Part shown: positions 29,372-38,420 of the stretch, piece after piece
Position numbering within the stretch: the first letter of the stretch is position 1
Layout of the letters: each line of letters opens with the position of its first letter
Source: Bacteroidota bacterium
GTDB taxonomy: Bacteria > Bacteroidota > Bacteroidia > Sphingobacteriales > Sphingobacteriaceae
Direction of reading: 5' to 3'
NCBI GenBank assembly: GCA_026224775.1
Contig: JAMFRP010000022.1
Span: 62,001 to 126,000, forward strand
DNA: 64,000 nucleotides
Made by a program: the position numbers and the translations under genes
The notes under the pieces: model-generated
The model's database searches: none
What the model saw: only the letters and a program-made list of their open reading frames with translations
What the model was told of the DNA's origin: nothing

Positions 29372-29432
29372 CAAACTTAGCGGCTGTAGAAAACAAAAAG
29401 GGGTAAAAATAGACCAGAAAGGTGGAAATTTT
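29372..29432 (-). promoter_or_regulatory. Inferred HTCS operator and -7 box (site C), SusC2-SusD2 unit
   Basis: The -7 box is TAAGTTTG on the minus strand (29372-29379), identical to site A. Half-sites are GGGGTAAAAATA (29400, the weakest) and GGTGGAAATTTT (29421), 21 bp apart and 28 bp from the box, exactly as at sites A and B. The inferred leader to the preferred SusC2 ATG is about 117 nt. Confidence 0.6.
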
Positions 29433-29806
29433 GGATAAATAAAATATTATAAAATATTTAAAATATTAACTTTCAAATACTTACAAAACAACAAGGTTAC
29501 TTTTAAGTCTCAGACTATAGCGTTGACTGAACTGGAACAGAACATCAAGGCTATACCGGCAGCCTAACTGATTTCAATGGTTTTCTTCGACCTTGACACT
29601 TTATCCGGCACACGCTGCAAGTTGCTTAAGCAGGATTAGGGTAAGGCGATTCCGAGAGCGTCCACCAAAAAGAATTTGGCTTCAATAAGAAGTATTAATG
29701 TTTTATTAATTCTTTATTATTCGGCAGAGTGTAATTTGTAACCGATTCCGCAAGGCAATATTTCTTTATACCTTGTTGGAAAACCAATTATCAAACTAAT
29801 ATTTGC

Positions 29807-30814
29807 ATGCAAAACCTTTATTTCAAAAACTTCACAACACATTCTTTAAAGACAACCATTATTCTTGCATTTGCTGTTGCGGCTATATTTTCAGGTTGTA
29901 AGGCACGAAAATCGTTGACCGCCTCCAAAATGGCACAAAACCCATTTATCCGGGATATATATACTGCTGATCCTTCTGCCAGGGTATTTGATGGCCGCTT
30001 GTATGTTTATCCTTCGCATGATGTGGATCCTCCAAGAGGATGTGACTTGATGGACAAATACCATGTTTTTTCAACTGATGATATGATAAACTGGAAAGAT
30101 CATGGTGAAATATTGCGGGCTAGCCAAGTATCATGGGGTCGCCAGGAAGGTGGCTTTATGTGGGCTCCTGACTGTGTATATAAAAATGGCACCTATTATT
30201 TTTATTTCCCACACCCTAGTGGGACAGATTGGAATAAAACATGGAAAGTTGGAATCGCTACCAGTAAAAAACCGGCAAGTGATTTTATTGCCCAGGGATA
30301 TTTAGACTTAGGTAATGATAGCAAATCCATGATCGACCCTAATATTTTTATCGACGATGACGGACAGGCTTATTTTTATTATGGCGGCGGCGGCAGATGC
30401 GTAGGCGCCAAATTGAAAGATAATATGACTGAACTAGCCGGGCCTTTGACAGCTATGGAGGGACTAAAGGATTTTCATGAAGCTACGTGGGTATTCAAAA
30501 GAAATGGGCTATATTATCTTACTTATGCCGATAATCATACAGAGAATGGAAAGGGTGCTAATAGACTTAACTATGCTACCAGTAAAAGCCCTATGGGGCC
30601 ATGGATCTACGGTGGGGTTTATCTGGACCCAACGGGGTGTGACACCAGCCATGGTTCAGTAGTTGAATATAAGGGACAGTGGTACGCGTTTTACCACAGT
30701 GATGTTCTTTCAGGACGCGGCAACCTACGCTCTATTTGTGTAGACAAGCTCAATTTTAATGCAGATGGAAGTATTCAAATGGTTGTTCAAACAGGGTTGA
30801 AGGCAAATAAATAA
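29807..30814 (+). CDS. GH43 family lipoprotein (arabinosidase/xylosidase type)
   Basis: 335 residues with a lipobox FSGC (C31), so probably membrane-anchored. A single five-bladed propeller fills the rest. The three GH43 catalytic residues are visible: base D55 in TADPSA, pKa modulator D177 in MIDPN, and acid E225 in FHEATWVF. There is no accessory domain. GH43 enzymes remove alpha-L-arabinofuranose or beta-D-xylose, some beta-galactose; the specificity cannot be read here. It diverges from SusC2 and is followed at 117 bp by the second MG2/plug protein, likely in the same transcript. Confidence 0.9.
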   Translation: MQNLYFKNFTTHSLKTTIILAFAVAAIFSGCKARKSLTASKMAQNPFIRDIYTADPSARVFDGRLYVYPSHDVDPPRGCDLMDKYHVFSTDDMINWKDHGEILRASQVSWGRQEGGFMWAPDCVYKNGTYYFYFPHPSGTDWNKTWKVGIATSKKPASDFIAQGYLDLGNDSKSMIDPNIFIDDDGQAYFYYGGGGRCVGAKLKDNMTELAGPLTAMEGLKDFHEATWVFKRNGLYYLTYADNHTENGKGANRLNYATSKSPMGPWIYGGVYLDPTGCDTSHGSVVEYKGQWYAFYHSDVLSGRGNLRSICVDKLNFNADGSIQMVVQTGLKANK

Positions 30815-30931
30815 TAAATATTACATTATAACTTGATTGTGATTTGAAAAGTTATACTGCACAAAAAACACCGAACACTCATATTTCCATATTAATTTGT
30901 AACATATAAAACCAATTAAACTTTAATAAAA

Positions 30932-33778
30932 ATGAATATTCTTTTACGCAAAAGAACAGCAAGATTATTGTTTTTCTTTCTACCCCTGCTGTTTTTGAGT
31001 ACTTATGTGCAGGCCCAATCATCGACAGGTTCGTCTCCGTCAGTAGTTGACAAAATTAATCAATACAACGAAAATTTACCCGGAGAAAGATTGTATCTCC
31101 ATTTTGATAAACCCTATTATACAGTTGGTGATACCGTTTGGTTTAAAGGCTATCTTGTTAACTCAATAATGGCTTACTCTCCTTTAAGTAGCCGGATCTA
31201 TGTTGATTTGATAAGCGATAGCAATAAAGTTGTAAAGCACTTTGTATTCCCGGTATCACTAGGCTTGGCTATTGGTAATATTTACCTGGATGAAAAACTG
31301 GTACATGAAGGAGCTTATACCATACGGGCATACACCAACTGGATGCGTAATTTTGGTGCCGAGCAGTTTTTTTACAGCAACTTTTATGTTGCCAACACCG
31401 GTAACAAAAATATCTTACTTATTAACTCAAACACCTCTCTGGCAGCCAACAACGTTAAGCTTGATCTAAAATTCAGCGGAATAGATAAGCAGCCGATCGG
31501 TATTCGTGACATGCAGCTAAAACTGGCCGACGGTAAGAAAACATTAAACCGCAGTAGCGCGCAAACATTAGCCAGTGGTGGCTTGAACCTGAACTTTGAT
31601 TTGCCCGACAACATACCAGTTAAAAATCTTACGCTAGTTACCCAGGATAAAAAAGACAACACTATTGAAAGGATCCCGTTACAGATTAACAGGGGCGCTG
31701 ATGTTGATGTGCAATTTATGCCTGAAGGCGGCCAAGCGGTTGAATTGTTGCCCGCACATATTGGATTCAAAGCTATAGGTGAGGATGGGAAAGGAGTGCC
31801 CATTAAAGGGATACTACTTGACAAAGAGAATAATGAACAGGTAAGCTTTGAATCAGTGCATGAAGGTATGGGTGTATTTGATTTTGTGCCTCAACCGGGT
31901 GAAACCTATACAGCCAAAATAACCTTGCCAGGCGGAGAGATTAAAACAGTAAACATTTCGGAAATAAAAAATTCAGGGACCGTACTAAAGATTAAGAATA
32001 CACCATCGGATTCGCTTGAAGTTTCTATTTTTTCAACCAAAGACATACAAAGTGCTACTAATGATTATACCATTATGGGGCAATCACAAGGAATGGTTTA
32101 TTATGCTGCTACGATTAAACTAAACCGGGATATCGTAAATTTCAAGGTCTCTAAAAGCTTATTTCCAACAGGTGTGGCACATTTTACGTTATTCAACGCC
32201 CAAAATCAGCCATTAAATGAACGTTTGAGCTTTATCAATCATAATGACAATCTTAAGGTAGAGATTAATGCAGGATCAGCATTGTATACCCCAAGAGATA
32301 GTATTCCACTGCACATTATCGTGAAAGACAATAAAGGGAACCCGGTAGTAGGCAGCTTTTCACTGGCAGTTACCGATGACGGGCAGATTAAAAAAGCGGA
32401 CGTTAGTAAAACAAATATATTTACACAACTACTACTGGCATCAGACCTGAAAGGGTATATTGAAAATCCTACCTGGTATTTTACTCCGGATAATGATGCT
32501 CCAAAGGCGCTTGACATCCTATTACTAACCCAGGGTTGGGTGGGCTACAACTGGAAAGATATTTTAAACAAGCCAGTACAACCAGCTTTTACTGCTGAAC
32601 CTGAATATATCATCAGCGGCAAGGTCAATAATATATTGAATAAACCTATGGCCAATTCAAATATAATTTTAGTAAGCACTGGCAAAGTAAAGCTATATAA
32701 AGATACCGTTACCAATGCTGCCGGGCAGTTTGTTTTTAAGAATTTTCCGCCAATAACCGATAGTACAACGTTTGTGCTGGAAGCCCGAAAACTCAAAGGA
32801 AGAATTATTAATGCCGGGATATCGGTTGATGAAAACAGGACTCCATTGGCGGTTGTATTGCCTTATTTCCCTGTGCCCATTCCATGGTATATCAATAGTG
32901 ACAGCACTGTTCTAAATTATGTTAAAAAAAGTTCTGATTATCGTGATGCAATAGAGGATTTAAAAAATGGCCCTGACAAGCATATATTAAAAACGGTAAA
33001 TGTAAAAGGAAAGGCTATAATTAAAGATTCAAAAAACCTAAATGGTATAGGTAATTATGACCAGGCCATTACCCAGGACGACATTGAAAAGGCCGGCAAA
33101 ATATCCTTATTGCAACTGATTAAGCAAAAAGTAAATAGTTTTCATGATGGTTACGGGCCCAAAGGCAAAGGCTTAACCTTTATGTTAAAAGATAAAAAGG
33201 TGCATTTTTCTATAGACGGGTTTGACATAGACAGATTCTATGACCCATCAGATAACCCGATTCCTGACGACCATTACAATTATCAGAAAGATATACTTGA
33301 ATATTTTACTGCTGAAGACATCACAGGTATAGAGGTATTGTATAATCCACAATATACTGCTTTATATGATGACCAAAATTTACCAGTGCTATATGATGAT
33401 CAAAATTTACCAACCCCGTCTGTATCCGGCTCAACTGACCCCACTATTGCCTATATCGAAATTACCACCAGGTCAGGTCAGGGCCCGTATGCAAATAGCC
33501 CTAAAGGTATTTACGTTTACAGGCCAGCACCAATTACAATACCAGCACAGTTCTACACACCCAGATATCCTGTTAAAAATGTTTATCCCGGTTTTACAGA
33601 TCTGCGCTCAACAATTCATTGGGAACCTAATATAATTACCAATAAGAATGGCGAGGCCAATACGTTTTTTTATGCAGCCGATCCGCTAACAACGTATACT
33701 CTTATTTTACAGGGAGCTGATTTGAACGGTAATGTAGGTTATACCACTCAGAAAATAACTATCACAAATAAAAAATAA
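30932..33778 (+). CDS. MG2-domain / TonB-plug-like surface or periplasmic protein (second copy)
   Basis: 948 residues, paralogous along its length to the protein encoded before HTCS2. It has a signal peptide (to about 29), MG2 (LHFDKPYYTVGDTVWFKGYL), a carboxypeptidase-like domain, a plug-like segment (VHFSIDGFDIDRFYDP, ITGIEVLYNPQY) and a C-terminal domain with DLRSTIHWEPNIITNKNGEA. It has no barrel. A nine-residue internal duplication (YDDQNLPVL, YDDQNLPTP) sits in the plug-like region and is absent from the paralogue. It follows the GH43 gene and ends at a strong bidirectional terminator. The function is unproven; an envelope role linked to the neighbouring SusCD is inferred. Confidence 0.85.
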   Translation: MNILLRKRTARLLFFFLPLLFLSTYVQAQSSTGSSPSVVDKINQYNENLPGERLYLHFDKPYYTVGDTVWFKGYLVNSIMAYSPLSSRIYVDLISDSNKVVKHFVFPVSLGLAIGNIYLDEKLVHEGAYTIRAYTNWMRNFGAEQFFYSNFYVANTGNKNILLINSNTSLAANNVKLDLKFSGIDKQPIGIRDMQLKLADGKKTLNRSSAQTLASGGLNLNFDLPDNIPVKNLTLVTQDKKDNTIERIPLQINRGADVDVQFMPEGGQAVELLPAHIGFKAIGEDGKGVPIKGILLDKENNEQVSFESVHEGMGVFDFVPQPGETYTAKITLPGGEIKTVNISEIKNSGTVLKIKNTPSDSLEVSIFSTKDIQSATNDYTIMGQSQGMVYYAATIKLNRDIVNFKVSKSLFPTGVAHFTLFNAQNQPLNERLSFINHNDNLKVEINAGSALYTPRDSIPLHIIVKDNKGNPVVGSFSLAVTDDGQIKKADVSKTNIFTQLLLASDLKGYIENPTWYFTPDNDAPKALDILLLTQGWVGYNWKDILNKPVQPAFTAEPEYIISGKVNNILNKPMANSNIILVSTGKVKLYKDTVTNAAGQFVFKNFPPITDSTTFVLEARKLKGRIINAGISVDENRTPLAVVLPYFPVPIPWYINSDSTVLNYVKKSSDYRDAIEDLKNGPDKHILKTVNVKGKAIIKDSKNLNGIGNYDQAITQDDIEKAGKISLLQLIKQKVNSFHDGYGPKGKGLTFMLKDKKVHFSIDGFDIDRFYDPSDNPIPDDHYNYQKDILEYFTAEDITGIEVLYNPQYTALYDDQNLPVLYDDQNLPTPSVSGSTDPTIAYIEITTRSGQGPYANSPKGIYVYRPAPITIPAQFYTPRYPVKNVYPGFTDLRSTIHWEPNIITNKNGEANTFFYAADPLTTYTLILQGADLNGNVGYTTQKITITNKK
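33364..33417 (+). repeat. 27-bp tandem duplication inside the second MG2/plug gene
   Basis: Two nearly identical 27-bp copies, each beginning ATATGATGA and containing CAAAATTTACCA, give two nine-residue units. The frame is kept. This looks like a recent slippage duplication in a surface loop. Confidence 0.85.
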
Positions 33779-33796
33779 TACCTAAACCTTATATTT

Positions 33797-33834
33797 AAAA
33801 AGCCCAGGCATCTTTGTAGATGCCTGGGCTTTTT
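33797..33834. terminator. Bidirectional intrinsic terminator
   Basis: 17-bp perfect arms (AAAAAGCCCAGGCATCT and its complement) surround a 4-nt TTGT loop, with T runs on both strands. It closes the GH43-MG2 unit on the plus strand and may stop transcripts from the GH43-CBM32 gene on the other. The 220 bp up to that gene hold nothing else I recognise. Confidence 0.9.
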
Positions 33835-34054
33835 ATTAGTGTTATGAAGATAGCCAATCTATTTCAATAACGTTATTCTATAAAACTTAATTCGTGGTTA
33901 TTGCCCTTAATGTGCATTATTACAGGTTTATCCGCCGATAAAATGTATTGATAAAATCACAAAGTAACAGATTGTATCAGTGATTAATCCTATATTGGGT
34001 AACAGTAGCCTCCTATAACTTTCAGTTGTTTCATTGTCAATTTACTGCTAATAG

Positions 34055-35836
34055 TTATTCTGATTTCAGCACTACATTGCCTTTAGTAATGCCTGTGCCG
34101 TTAACCGCATCTACAGTAAAATAATAATTAACGCCTATGTTTAGGGCATTAATATTAAGGCTAGTGGTATTGTAAACCTGGTAATTACCAAACAGGCGAT
34201 CCGGCGCGATGCCATAACGCACAATATAAAAATCAGTGTTCGGATTAGCCTTCCATTCCAAATGAGCACAACGACCATCGGTAGGATCACGTTTAACAGT
34301 AAACGTTTTAACTAGTGGAGGTAAAGTTCCTAATGCCGATCCAAACGCACGCAGATCATATATAGAGAACATACCATTAGCCGGAGAATGTACATTAATA
34401 ACACGTACATAGCGTGCCATTACAGGTTTAGGCAACTGAACATAATCATGCGGGGTATCTCGCCCATCGTTGCGATGGTCAATAATTACTTTCCAATTCC
34501 TTCCATCGGTCGATGCCTGTACAGCATAACAGTAGCCATCATTCACCAATGGACCGCTTTGTTGTGCGCCCTGATCTGCAAAATTAATCTGTACGGCATT
34601 AATCCGACAGTTCTTTTTCAGATCGACCTGCAGCCATTCCCCTTTATTCCCAGTAGTGGCCGACCACCATGTGCGGATGTCTTCGTCAAAAGCATTTTTC
34701 ACATCAAATGTCTGCTTATTAATATCAGGTAATGTTGATGATGCTTTCGCCGGTTTATTGTACGACAACAGCATCCATTGCGCGGAATTACCCAATAAGT
34801 GGTCTTTCGCTATCCCTGGAGCTAACTGCGGATAATCACCCAAATAAGTATTAGTTACCAACTGCCCATCTTTTAACACCCCGGTTGGGAACAATACTAA
34901 ACGCCGCTCAAAACTATGGCGTATGGAAATAGTCCCGGTTGATATATGCCAGTATTTGCCTTGTTTATCAACAAAAGTGGCCGAGTGCCCAGCTCCTGCA
35001 ATAAAGCCGGTAGGCTTAAATGAAAAAGGACTATAAGATTGATATACAAATGGCCCTGTTGGTTTACCTGAAACATAAACCCCATCCGCATACGTTTTAA
35101 ACTGTGTGCCCGGAGCTGAATATTGCCAGTAATATTTGCCGTTGATCTTGTTCATCCAACTACCCTCAACCCAGGGAACTATGCTTTTGCCAGAAAGGTC
35201 ATTCTCCTCTCGGCCACGATTATCATCACCCGCAACTTCCCAGCCATGTTTATCGGTATTGGCAAAAAATTGATCCATACGCTCAGTTAACGGCAAAAAA
35301 GTTTTACGGTCAAGTTCTGTTACCCTTACCGGGGTTCTATCTGAACAACCATCATACAGATAAACCCTGCCATCGGTATCTTGGAATACATCAGGATCAG
35401 CCATACCACGTTTATAGGGATTAACATTTATCCATTTGCCTGTTGCGGGATCATCCGTGGTAAAAGTACCGTTATTACCGGCGGAGTAATACAGTTTACC
35501 ATCAACCACAGCAACAGACGGCGCATACACTTCAAGCGGCAGTCCTGTTGGTTTTACCTGGTTCCAATTAAGCAAGTCATCAGACCACCAATAACCTATT
35601 TGTTTTGAGGCAAACAACCAGTATTTGTTATGATATAATACGATTACCGGGTCAGCGGCTTCCCTGCGGGTAACACCAACAGGCTGAAAATTGTAAGGTA
35701 GGTTTATTGGGTTACAGAATGTTTTAACAGCAAACCTGGCAAATTTACTGGATTGTGCAATTGAACTGGAAACATCCATGATGATAATTGCAATAATGAA
35801 TAAGAATATTGCTTTGTGATTGGTTGTTCGCTTCAT
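34055..35836 (-). CDS. GH43-type hydrolase with CBM32 (F5/8 type C) and Fn3-like domains
   Basis: 593 residues. A signal peptide (to about 27) precedes a five-bladed GH43 propeller with D62 (ADPVI), D147 (ADPDV) and E224 (WVEGSW) in the catalytic places. A discoidin/CBM32 domain follows at about 360-500 (NAFDEDIRTWWSATTGNKGEWLQVDL), then an Fn3-like tail. CBM32 modules bind galactose-type or other terminal sugars and would hold the enzyme on its substrate. The gene starts 7 bp after the GH3 stop, so the two are translationally close and surely co-transcribed. It is the last gene of the third PUL. Confidence 0.9.
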   Translation of the reverse strand: MKRTTNHKAIFLFIIAIIIMDVSSSIAQSSKFARFAVKTFCNPINLPYNFQPVGVTRREAADPVIVLYHNKYWLFASKQIGYWWSDDLLNWNQVKPTGLPLEVYAPSVAVVDGKLYYSAGNNGTFTTDDPATGKWINVNPYKRGMADPDVFQDTDGRVYLYDGCSDRTPVRVTELDRKTFLPLTERMDQFFANTDKHGWEVAGDDNRGREENDLSGKSIVPWVEGSWMNKINGKYYWQYSAPGTQFKTYADGVYVSGKPTGPFVYQSYSPFSFKPTGFIAGAGHSATFVDKQGKYWHISTGTISIRHSFERRLVLFPTGVLKDGQLVTNTYLGDYPQLAPGIAKDHLLGNSAQWMLLSYNKPAKASSTLPDINKQTFDVKNAFDEDIRTWWSATTGNKGEWLQVDLKKNCRINAVQINFADQGAQQSGPLVNDGYCYAVQASTDGRNWKVIIDHRNDGRDTPHDYVQLPKPVMARYVRVINVHSPANGMFSIYDLRAFGSALGTLPPLVKTFTVKRDPTDGRCAHLEWKANPNTDFYIVRYGIAPDRLFGNYQVYNTTSLNINALNIGVNYYFTVDAVNGTGITKGNVVLKSE

Positions 35837-35843
35837 TTTTAGT

Positions 35844-38066
35844 TTATTTTATAGCATAAACAACACCTTTTACTGTAACTATTCCGGCAGTAATATTAGT
35901 TGCAGTATGCCCTTGGTGATCGGGCTGCGCCCCACCAATAAAAATTCGCGAAATGCCCGCCCGTTCTGTTTGTTTATTATTTTTATCTACCAGCGAAAGA
36001 CTTTCCGGGCTGATATTGAAACTTATTGTTTTAACTTCCCCTGCCTTAAGATATATTCGCTTAAAACCTTTAAGTGCTACTATAGGCTTCCGTATACTAT
36101 TATCCAAATGTTTTACATACAGTTGCACTACTTCTTCACCAGCTTTATTACCGGTATTTTGCACCTGTGCGGTAACTGTATAGCTTTTGCCGGTAATTAA
36201 CGTTTGAGGAACTTTAATGTTACTGTATTTAAAAGTAGTATAGCTTAACCCATAACCAAAGGGGTAAAGAACTTCTCCGTTAAAATAACGATAGGTACGG
36301 TTTCGCATACTATAATCATCAAAGGCAGGCAGATCAGTTGTACTTTTATAAAAAGTGACAGGTAAGCGCCCGGCAGGGTTATAATCGCCAAACAATACAT
36401 CGGCAATAGCTGAACCGGCAGCCTGGCCACCGTACCACGCATCTATTATAGCGGGTACATTTTCAGCTTCCCAGTTAATTGACAATGCACTACCGTTTAA
36501 TAATACCAATACTAATGGTTTATGTAATTTACTGATAGCCTTTATCAAATCTTCCTGTGGTTTTGGCAGATCGATAGTTTCACGATCACCTCCGGAAAAT
36601 CCTTTAAACTGCACCTTCATTTCTTCGCCCTCCAGGCGTGGAGATAAGCCTAAAAACATAACCACAGCATCAGCCTTTTCTGCAATCGCAACAGCTTCAT
36701 CAAAATTTCTTTTAATTTTCGCACTATCAATTATGTTTGTTGATTCGGCAAGTTCACAACCATGTGCGTAAACAATATTTGCATTGGGTAATTTAGCTTT
36801 AATACCCTGCAATGGTGTTACCGTTTCTGCTGGCGTGCCATTATAGTTACCCCATAACATTTTTTCATCATTGGCATTTGGGCCAATAACGGCTAAGTTT
36901 TTAATGCTTTTACTTAACGGTAGCGTTTGATTGGCATTCTTTAACAATACGATAGACTTCCGGGCCGCTTCAAGCGCCAGTTGCTGATTAGCTTTTGAGT
37001 TAACAACACTATAAGGGATTGATGCATAACTTACCATGTTATCCGGGTCGAACATACCCAGTTTAAAACGTGCCATAAATAAGCGTTTTACAGAAGTATT
37101 GATCTTATCTTCGCTAATTAACCCACTCTTTACAGCATCAACCAAGGCCTGGTACGTGCCGCCGCAGTTTAAATCGGTTCCGGCGGTAACAGCCATGGCC
37201 GAAGCCTCTTCTTTATTTGCTGCCTCTTTATGTCCTTCATAAATATCAGCTACCGCATCACAGTCAGAAACTACATAGCCATTAAAACCAAGCTCCTGTC
37301 TTAAAACCTTTGACAATAAAAAGATATTGGCTGATGCTGCTACACCGTTATAACTGTTATAGGCGCTCATAATAGAAAAAGCCTTGCCCTCCTGTACCGA
37401 TTTCTTAAATGCAGGCAAATAAGTATCCAGAAAATCATATTGATCTGTTGTAGCATTAAAACGATGCCGTTCCGATTCGGGGCCACTGTGTACCATATAA
37501 TGCTTGGCAGTCGCCACCAGTTTCAGATATTTGGGGTCATCGCCTTGTAGTCCTTTTATAAAGTTCACACCCATTGTAGATGTGAGGTAAGGATCTTCTC
37601 CATAAGTTTCCATTCCCCTGCCCCACCGGGGATCACGAAATATATTAATATTGGGCGACCAGAATGTTAATCCTTCATATCGCCCATGCTTACCCTGACG
37701 GATGAAGTCGTTATATTTTGCCCGTGCTTCATCACTTGTAGCGTTTCCTATGCGATTAATTAAATCAGCATCAAATGATGCAGCTGAACCAATAGGCTCC
37801 GGAAAGACCGTTGCCAAACCAGCCCTGGCGACGCCATGCAAGCACTCGTTCCACCAGTTATATTCGGGTATACCCAGGCGTGGTATTGCAGGCGCCTGAT
37901 CCATCATCTGGCTCACCTTCTCTTCAAGTGTCATCCTGGCAACCAAATCATCAACACGTTGCTGGAAAGGTAACTTTACATTTTGATAAGGTAATACTTG
38001 AGCTTGTAATTGTACTACGCCAAACACGCTTAAAACCACTGCAATAACTATCCTTTTTTTCATCAT
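35844..38066 (-). CDS. GH3 family glycosidase, beta-xylosidase-like
   Basis: 740 residues with a signal peptide (to about 22), the usual GH3 TIM barrel and alpha/beta domain, and a C-terminal Fn3-like domain (GEEVVQLYVKH). The nucleophile is D268 in GYVVSDCDAV. The WNECLHGVAR motif (about 72-81) and the SDCDAV context are typical of bacterial beta-xylosidases and bifunctional xylosidase/arabinofuranosidases rather than cellobiases. The acid/base residue is variable in the family and I could not place it. It is 7 bp upstream of the GH43-CBM32 gene. Confidence 0.92.
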   Translation of the reverse strand: MMKKRIVIAVVLSVFGVVQLQAQVLPYQNVKLPFQQRVDDLVARMTLEEKVSQMMDQAPAIPRLGIPEYNWWNECLHGVARAGLATVFPEPIGSAASFDADLINRIGNATSDEARAKYNDFIRQGKHGRYEGLTFWSPNINIFRDPRWGRGMETYGEDPYLTSTMGVNFIKGLQGDDPKYLKLVATAKHYMVHSGPESERHRFNATTDQYDFLDTYLPAFKKSVQEGKAFSIMSAYNSYNGVAASANIFLLSKVLRQELGFNGYVVSDCDAVADIYEGHKEAANKEEASAMAVTAGTDLNCGGTYQALVDAVKSGLISEDKINTSVKRLFMARFKLGMFDPDNMVSYASIPYSVVNSKANQQLALEAARKSIVLLKNANQTLPLSKSIKNLAVIGPNANDEKMLWGNYNGTPAETVTPLQGIKAKLPNANIVYAHGCELAESTNIIDSAKIKRNFDEAVAIAEKADAVVMFLGLSPRLEGEEMKVQFKGFSGGDRETIDLPKPQEDLIKAISKLHKPLVLVLLNGSALSINWEAENVPAIIDAWYGGQAAGSAIADVLFGDYNPAGRLPVTFYKSTTDLPAFDDYSMRNRTYRYFNGEVLYPFGYGLSYTTFKYSNIKVPQTLITGKSYTVTAQVQNTGNKAGEEVVQLYVKHLDNSIRKPIVALKGFKRIYLKAGEVKTISFNISPESLSLVDKNNKQTERAGISRIFIGGAQPDHQGHTATNITAGIVTVKGVVYAIK

Positions 38067-38155
38067 GAAATATAATAAATCAATATTAAATAATTTATTA
38101 CCTAACAGTACTCCTCTCTACAAAGAATACAATATTAGGTAACGATGATAACTCT

Positions 38156-38248
38156 TTAGTCCCCATCACTTTTAAATTGCAATAGGCTGATCGCCCCTGC
38201 CATAATAAAAAAAATTGTCACAATAAAGGTTAATAAATTTTGATCCAT
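38156..38248 (-). CDS. Candidate 30-residue single-span membrane peptide
   Basis: The frame starts at the second of two in-frame ATGs. AAGGAG lies about 8 bases upstream, a strong Shine-Dalgarno sequence that is rare in this phylum and in this window. The product is MDQNLLTF, then a hydrophobic run of about 19 residues (IVTIFFIMAGAISLLQF), then KSDGD. It sits in the otherwise non-coding 354 bp between GH92 and GH3, on the same strand. It resembles small membrane proteins in general but no family I know. The rest of this gap, including the 170 bp toward GH92, shows nothing else. Confidence 0.5.
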   Translation of the reverse strand: MDQNLLTFIVTIFFIMAGAISLLQFKSDGD

Positions 38249-38420
38249 CCTCATCTCTCCTTTTAATCTTAGATAGTCTTTTAGTTATTACGCTGCCTTA
38301 TTCCATTTTTAATATATTGTTACTAGCTTGTTCGTTATGTTATTGCAATCTCGCCGATATTATATCGTCACTTTCTTTTGCTAAGTAAACCTGTAAAACT
38401 TACCAGGAATACTATTCAAT

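Larger units (their letters stand above)
29250..29806. other. Divergent intergenic region between SusC2 and GH43 lipoprotein
   Basis: It holds the SusC2 operator-promoter and a palindromic AATCGATT element. A less AT-rich stretch (about 29520-29690) has short coding-like pieces interrupted by stops in every frame I tried, perhaps a decayed gene, though I cannot name it. For the plus-strand GH43 gene no exact -7 box was seen. Confidence 0.5.

Noticed and set aside
29250..29396. 49-codon N-terminal extension of SusC2
   Set aside because: It lacks signal-peptide character, overlaps the inferred -7 box, and the downstream ATG gives a standard signal peptide.
38236..38247. AAATTTTGATCC, a match to the HTCS half-site
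   Set aside because: It lies inside the small peptide frame, has no partner at 21 bp on either side and no -7 box at the right distance.
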